Source: Mayfieldus sp038317345 (GTDB lineage Bacteria; Actinomycetota; Thermoleophilia; Solirubrobacterales; 70-9). From it: 64,000 bases of DNA. The notes beneath the pieces are model-generated. The model searched no databases, was not told the origin of the DNA, and saw only the letters and a list, made by a program, of their open reading frames with translations. Location of the stretch: NCBI GenBank assembly GCA_038317345.1, contig JBBQBH010000001.1, positions 1 through 64,000 of the forward strand, written 5' to 3'. Of this stretch, positions 59,673-64,000 are shown piece after piece; within the stretch, counting starts at the first letter, position 1; every line of letters starts with the position of its first letter. Made by a program: the position numbers and the translations under genes.

Positions 59673-61598
59673 ATGCGCGAGATTAGGCAGCCTATTTTCT
59701 TCGTCGGCATGGGGCGAAGTGGCACGACGATGATGTTCTCCGCCTTCGCTGCTCATCCTGATCTGGCCTGGTTCTCGCAATATCTCGAGCGTTTGCCACG
59801 CTTTCCGATAGCCGCAGCGCTTTCTCGTGCGGCCGACTGGAGTCCATCGATGAGAGAAGCGACCTCACGATCGGATCAACACCAACGATGGCTGGATCGG
59901 CTGCGAGTCGGCCCAGCCGAGGCCAACACGGTCTGGCAGCGCAGCTGCGGCAGGAAGTTCGTTTACGGCTATCTGCTCGGAGTCGAAGCAACAGCCGACG
60001 AGCGTGATCGCCTTCGTCGCATGGTCTCGCGCGTCCTCCACTACCAGGGGAAGCCGCGCTTCGCCGCCAAGATCACGGGACCTGCGCGACTCGAGTACCT
60101 CATGAGCATCTTTCCCGACGCTCGATTCATCCAAGTCATCCGCGACGGGCGGGCCGTCGCTCGATCACTGATGGAGGTGCCATTCTGGCGAGACACTTGG
60201 CGAATGAATAGTCCGGCATGGCGCGGCGGGCTAGGTGATCGCGAGCTGGCCCAGTGGCAGGGACGCGACCATTCTCCGTTTGCGCTCGCGGCAATCCAAT
60301 GGCGGGCCGTAGTGCGGTCGGCACGTCAAGAAGCCGCTCGATTCGCACCCGAACGGTACGCCGAGGTGCGTTATGAGGACTTCGTCGCGGATCCTCACAG
60401 GGTGCTGGACGAGCTGACAACGTTTTGCGACCTCCCCCCCTCTCCATCGCCGCACGAGTACCTCGACAGGCGCATCGAGCTCCGCGACATGAACGTGCAG
60501 AATGGCGCCTTCAGTGAAGGCGAGATCCAGATGCTCAATGACGTGATGGCCGACACCCTCGAGGAGCTCGGATACGAAGGCTCGGCGCAATCACGGACCG
60601 GCGAGAGCCTGGTGGCAACGCCGTTTGGACCGCAGCAGCAAGTCCGCTCGGCGCCTGAATCCGAGAACGCGCCCTGGGAGATTCCCCCACCGAAGGGGTC
60701 GACGTATTACCTCGCAAAACAGTGGGCTCACCGACTTCAGGCAGCCCGTGCGCGGCGCGCCTACAGAGGGCAAAGCTCCCGGAAGACCGGCCTTCGCATC
60801 CTCTCCTACCACCGAGTCTCGACTGACCGTGACGAGCTCGCCGTGACACCCAGGGCGTTCCGCGCACAGATGGAGGCCTTGTTAGGTGCCGGTGCCGAGC
60901 CGGTCCCTCTCAACCGGGCGCTCGAACTATTGGCGGAACGGCCAGACGGTCGATATGCATGCGTGACCTTTGACGACGGCTACCAAGACAACCTGGACAA
61001 CGCGGTTCCCGTGCTGCGCGACCTTCGGATTCCCGCCACGATCTTTGTTCCGACCGGGATCATCGACCGCGCTTCACGACCCTATTGGTACGAACACCCT
61101 CCCCCAATGCTCACCTGGACCGAGCTGCGCGAACTCAGTCAGGACGAGCTCTTTTCGATCGGCGCGCATACCCGCACTCATCCGGCTCTGCCCAGGCTCT
61201 CCAATGACGCCGCCTGGACGGAGATCGTCGGATCGAAGCGCGACGTCGAAGAGCACATCGAACGGCCGGCCATGACGTTCGCTTACCCGGCCGGTCTTTA
61301 CGGCGAGCGCGAGATCCGAATGGTCCGCGAGGCCGGATACCGCGTCGCGGTCACGGTCGAGCCGGGGCTCATCCACCCAGGCGATCGCCCTCACACGCTG
61401 CCTCGCTCCTTCATCGACCGAGGCGACAATCTGTACATGTTCGAGGCCAAGCTCACCGGGTTGCTCGATGCACCCTGGGGGTTCGAGGATGTTCGATCAC
61501 TGCCACGGCGGCTCCGAATGCTCGCCTGCCGCAGCGCTGACGAGCGTCGCACCTCAGCGCGCGCACACGAAAACCGGCCCACTACCGGTGGCCGGTAG
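59673..61598 (+). CDS. Sulfotransferase-polysaccharide deacetylase fusion
   Basis: The 641-residue protein has two catalytic domains. Residues 1-300 are a PAPS-dependent sulfotransferase: 5'-PSB loop FFVGMGRSGTTMMFSAF (9-25) and 3'-PB FIQVIRDGRAVARSLMEV. After a 70-residue Gln/Ala-rich linker, residues 374-610 are a NodB-type deacetylase: LRILSYHRVS, CVTFDDGYQDNLDN (Asp434, Asp435), IGAHTRTHPALP (His499, His503) and FAYPAGLYGE. All key residues of both are intact. Start by AAGGAG upstream. Acting on the same glycan, it could deacetylate an N-acetyl sugar and then sulfate it. Cytoplasmic by signal absence. Confidence 0.88.
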   Translation: MREIRQPIFFVGMGRSGTTMMFSAFAAHPDLAWFSQYLERLPRFPIAAALSRAADWSPSMREATSRSDQHQRWLDRLRVGPAEANTVWQRSCGRKFVYGYLLGVEATADERDRLRRMVSRVLHYQGKPRFAAKITGPARLEYLMSIFPDARFIQVIRDGRAVARSLMEVPFWRDTWRMNSPAWRGGLGDRELAQWQGRDHSPFALAAIQWRAVVRSARQEAARFAPERYAEVRYEDFVADPHRVLDELTTFCDLPPSPSPHEYLDRRIELRDMNVQNGAFSEGEIQMLNDVMADTLEELGYEGSAQSRTGESLVATPFGPQQQVRSAPESENAPWEIPPPKGSTYYLAKQWAHRLQAARARRAYRGQSSRKTGLRILSYHRVSTDRDELAVTPRAFRAQMEALLGAGAEPVPLNRALELLAERPDGRYACVTFDDGYQDNLDNAVPVLRDLRIPATIFVPTGIIDRASRPYWYEHPPPMLTWTELRELSQDELFSIGAHTRTHPALPRLSNDAAWTEIVGSKRDVEEHIERPAMTFAYPAGLYGEREIRMVREAGYRVAVTVEPGLIHPGDRPHTLPRSFIDRGDNLYMFEAKLTGLLDAPWGFEDVRSLPRRLRMLACRSADERRTSARAHENRPTTGGR

Positions 61599-62406
61599 GC
61601 GCGCCCGGCTTCTTGAGAACGAACTGCCAGGCCCACGGCACAAGTCGCATCGGCCGGGAGAGCAGTCTCGCGGCCCAGCGCACCCGTTCCGGTATGACTT
61701 CCGGCGGATAGCTGTAGTTCTGAATGAGCACGGGATCGAGGCCCACTGTCTGGGCCCTGCGCTTGAGATGACGAACGCCCACGACATAGAAGTCGTGCTC
61801 CCACGGCACCGGAGCCAATCGCCAATATGCCTTCTGAATTCGCACGGGCAGCCAGCCCATGAAAGGCAGCCGACTGTGCGACTCGATCGGGAAATAGGGG
61901 TTAGGCAACTGCCCAACGATCACACCACCGGGCTTGAGCACGCGCTTCATCTCCACGAGGGCCGGGATCCGTTTCTGCGGCTCGATGTGCTCGTAGACAT
62001 TGGCAAAGACGATGCAGTCAAACTCGCCATCGGGAAAGCGGATTTCGCTCGCTGAGCCAGGCAGCAGCTCTGCACCTTCAGCGGATTTCGTAGCGCGCTC
62101 GATGATTGGATCAACCCCCGACCACCGCATCCCGGTGCGCTGCGCCCAAGCATCGGTCAGACGGCCCTGCTGACACCCAACGTCGAGCGCGCGACGAGCA
62201 TCGGGCGGCGCATATCGAGCAATCAGCCCCGCCATCGCGTCACCCAGGGCGCGGTTGCGCTCAGTCCACTCCTCGGGCGACTGAAGTAGCCCGGTCAGGG
62301 GTTGTTCGCGCGGCGTTTTGTTCAACTGGCGACCTTGGGTAGGAAAGCGGGCAGCCGGAGCGACTTGTCTCCGTTCGTCAGAACCCCCGCAGCCGAATTC
62401 TTCCAA
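61582..62406 (-). CDS. SAM-dependent methyltransferase (class I, methyltransferase-11 like)
   Basis: The protein has RRALDVGCQQGRLTDAWAQR (motif I), SGVDPIIERATKSAEGAEL, FDCIVFANVYEHIEPQKRIP (motif II/III) and KRVLKPGGVIVGQLPNPYFP, the pattern of small-molecule or O-antigen methyltransferases. The frame has no ATG near the start: TTG 62406 (274 aa) is the longest and TTG 62325 (about 247 aa, after GRQ) is an alternative. Its end overlaps the sulfotransferase gene by 17 bases convergently. Confidence 0.82.
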   Translation of the reverse strand: MEEFGCGGSDERRQVAPAARFPTQGRQLNKTPREQPLTGLLQSPEEWTERNRALGDAMAGLIARYAPPDARRALDVGCQQGRLTDAWAQRTGMRWSGVDPIIERATKSAEGAELLPGSASEIRFPDGEFDCIVFANVYEHIEPQKRIPALVEMKRVLKPGGVIVGQLPNPYFPIESHSRLPFMGWLPVRIQKAYWRLAPVPWEHDFYVVGVRHLKRRAQTVGLDPVLIQNYSYPPEVIPERVRWAARLLSRPMRLVPWAWQFVLKKPGAPTGHR

Positions 62407-62450
62407 ATTTCTCGCAAGCCGCGACCTGCGCGCTACGGTCGAGCATAACC

Positions 62451-63674
62451 ATGAGAGTGCTCCTGCTCACACCGATGCCCCCGGATCCGCACGCCGCGGG
62501 GGCCATCCCGCTGCTGCTCCATGCGGAGCTGACCGGGCTCCGCGAACGCCACGAGGTCACGATCGTGACCGTCGCCGGGCCCGATCCGGCCGAGATCGAG
62601 GCAGTTGACCGCCTCCAGCGCGGAGGCGTCGTCGTTCACGCCACGTTGCGAACCGCGATCCGGGGAACGCTGGGATGGAAACGTCGCTTCCGGATCGTCG
62701 GCACGTGGTTGGGCAGTCGGGTTCCGCTGCGGACCGCCTGGTTCGCGGAGCCAGAGGTCCAGAAAACCATCGACGCGTTGGCCAAAGGCCAGAAATTCGA
62801 TGTCGCCGTGGTCGAGGACAATGCGATGGCCTTCTTTCGCCTGCCGCAGGCGCTCCCGGCGGTGCTGACCGAGCACGAGGTGCGGCGCCGCCGCAGAATT
62901 CAGGGTCCGCCGCGCCGGCCTAGCGAGTGGCCGACGTGGGCCTTCAGTGAGGTGGACTGGCGCCGCTGGCCGCGCTATCAGCGGCGTGTATGGCGTCGCT
63001 TCGATGCCCTCCAGGTGTTCACCGATCGCGACGCGGCGGCAGTTGCGATGCTGGCGCCCGACCTGGCCGATCGCGTACAGGTCAATCCCTTCGCGATCGA
63101 GCTTCCAGCCCCGGGTGAGGCGGAGGAGAAGCCCGACACAATTCTCTTTGCCGGCAACTACACGCACCCCCCCAACGTGGACGCGGCGCTATGGCTGGCT
63201 AAGGACATCTTGCCCCGACTGACCCGCCTTCATTCCGGTGTTCAACTGTCGATCGTCGGGCCGTACGCACCGCCGGAAGTTCGATCGCTCGATGGTCCTA
63301 GCGTGCATTTCCTCGGCCAGGTGTCGGACCTCGATCCGCTTCTGCGACGAACTGCGGTGGTTATGGCCCCGGTGCGGACAGGAGGCGGCATGCGGATGAA
63401 GGTCCTCTATGCGATGGCGCTTGGCAAACCTGTGGTCACGACACCCCGAGGAGCCGAGGGGCTCACGGTCGACGGGCCGTCTCCCCCTCTGGAGATCGGC
63501 GAGGACGCCGAGGCGCTAGCGCGGGCCGCAGCCCGCCTGCTGAAGGACGCCGGCGCCCGGCGTGACCTCGGAAGCCGGGCGCGCTCGTATGTCGAGGTGA
63601 ATCACAGCCCGCGAGCGTATGTCGATCGTCTCGACCGGGTTCTGGCCGAGGTGCTAGCGGCACATGGTCAATGA
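62451..63674 (+). CDS. Glycosyltransferase (GT-B, family 4/1-like)
   Basis: The 407-residue GT-B enzyme has the N-terminal MRVLLLTPMPPDPHAAGAIP, the C-terminal-domain ILFAGNYTHPPNVDAALWLA, RTAVVMAPVRTGGGMRMKVL and the donor-binding AMALGKPVVTTPRGAEGLTV. Such proteins extend capsular or O-polysaccharide. The strand and position fit the DegT-GNAT-sulfotransferase cluster. Confidence 0.9.
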   Translation: MRVLLLTPMPPDPHAAGAIPLLLHAELTGLRERHEVTIVTVAGPDPAEIEAVDRLQRGGVVVHATLRTAIRGTLGWKRRFRIVGTWLGSRVPLRTAWFAEPEVQKTIDALAKGQKFDVAVVEDNAMAFFRLPQALPAVLTEHEVRRRRRIQGPPRRPSEWPTWAFSEVDWRRWPRYQRRVWRRFDALQVFTDRDAAAVAMLAPDLADRVQVNPFAIELPAPGEAEEKPDTILFAGNYTHPPNVDAALWLAKDILPRLTRLHSGVQLSIVGPYAPPEVRSLDGPSVHFLGQVSDLDPLLRRTAVVMAPVRTGGGMRMKVLYAMALGKPVVTTPRGAEGLTVDGPSPPLEIGEDAEALARAAARLLKDAGARRDLGSRARSYVEVNHSPRAYVDRLDRVLAEVLAAHGQ

Positions 63675-63710
63675 CAACCCTTCCGCCGACCGTCGGCCGC
63701 GCGGCCTTCG

Positions 63711-64000
63711 TCATGCTTCGGCCATGGTCTGAGCCACGTCTAACGCGAACTGACCCGTCCTGCCTCTTGCCGGATAGCGCCGGCCGAGGAGGTGGGGATC
63801 GTCACCGACCGCGACGGGAGATCCATTCGCCACGAATCCGAAGTCGAAGCCAGCGTCGCGGGCCGCGCCCGCCACGCGGGCGTCCGCCCGACCGTGCGGG
63901 TAGGAGATTGTCGACAGTGGGCCCACGACCTCTTCGAGCTCGTCCCGCCCCGCGATCATGGCGACCCGGAGCTCATCATCGGTGAGGCCGACCAGATCGT
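63711..64000 (-). CDS. Polysaccharide deacetylase (NodB family), 5' end outside window
   Basis: The minus-strand frame enters at the right edge and ends at 63711. It reads DLVGLTDDELRVAMIAGRDE, then LSTISYPHGRADARVAGAAR, with YPHG as the NodB motif 4 region; the catalytic Asp/His motifs would lie beyond 64000. It is the second NodB-type protein in 5 kb. Confidence 0.7.
   Translation of the reverse strand, partial: DLVGLTDDELRVAMIAGRDELEEVVGPLSTISYPHGRADARVAGAARDAGFDFGFVANGSPVAVGDDPHLLGRRYPARGRTGQFALDVAQTMAEA

Overview
This 64 kb window comes from a GC-rich chromosome (mostly G/C at third codon positions, frequent GTG starts, many ATGA/GTGA stop-start overlaps). The gene set points to an actinobacterium, most likely class Thermoleophilia (Solirubrobacterales-like). 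The markers are a MurT/GatD pair, a GarA/OdhI-type FHA protein next to a MerR regulator, an RsiG-like protein, DUF4235, a WS/DGAT acyltransferase, and secreted proteins ending in a Lys-rich domain with the VEAIDADGN motif. The taxonomic call is an inference. I see no rRNA, tRNA, CRISPR array, transposase or integrase.

Left part (1-11.6 kb): a PLP aminotransferase cut by the window edge, an SDR epimerase, hflX, dut, and a tight minus-strand operon lipid kinase-murT-methyltransferase-gatD for peptidoglycan amidation. A frameshifted cupin, a methyltransferase, a lipoprotein cyclophilin, a 27-codon HAD stub and an alpha/beta hydrolase follow. From 11.6 to 13 kb lies a cluster of decayed genes: the end of an FTR1-like permease, an internally deleted DUF899 gene, and the end of a STAS/SEC14 gene.

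Middle (13-36 kb): a metal module (CDF transporter, YHS-tailed permease, CsoR repressor with a perfect palindromic operator lying between its -35 and -10), a flavodoxin-like reductase, CcdA, DinB, WS/DGAT, a YdjC deacetylase, small membrane proteins, a secreted HExxH protease, nadE, an MMPL-like membrane protein, a membrane-anchored HTH protein, and a regulatory operon rsiG-like / garA-like / merR.

Core backbone (35-54 kb): a minus-strand series dxr-rseP ... ispG ... proS-pgsA. These genes are often neighbours in bacteria, but here they are separated by plus-strand secreted proteins (three tandem clan-A glycosidase paralogs; a secreted protein with an Ig-like tail plus a broken partial copy of it) and by minus-strand accessory genes (pdxH, an alpha-toroid protein, an AAC(3)-like acyltransferase, a degenerate EAL protein, an acyl-CoA ligase, three SnoaL-like genes).

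Right part (54-64 kb): a SprT-like protein, two recently duplicated GH26-like secreted glycosidases, then surface-polysaccharide genes: a DegT aminotransferase, a CelD/FemAB-type GNAT, a sulfotransferase fused to a polysaccharide deacetylase, a methyltransferase, a glycosyltransferase and a second deacetylase cut by the window edge. The three clan-A and two GH26-like enzymes plus this cluster suggest heavy investment in making and remodelling an extracellular glycan.
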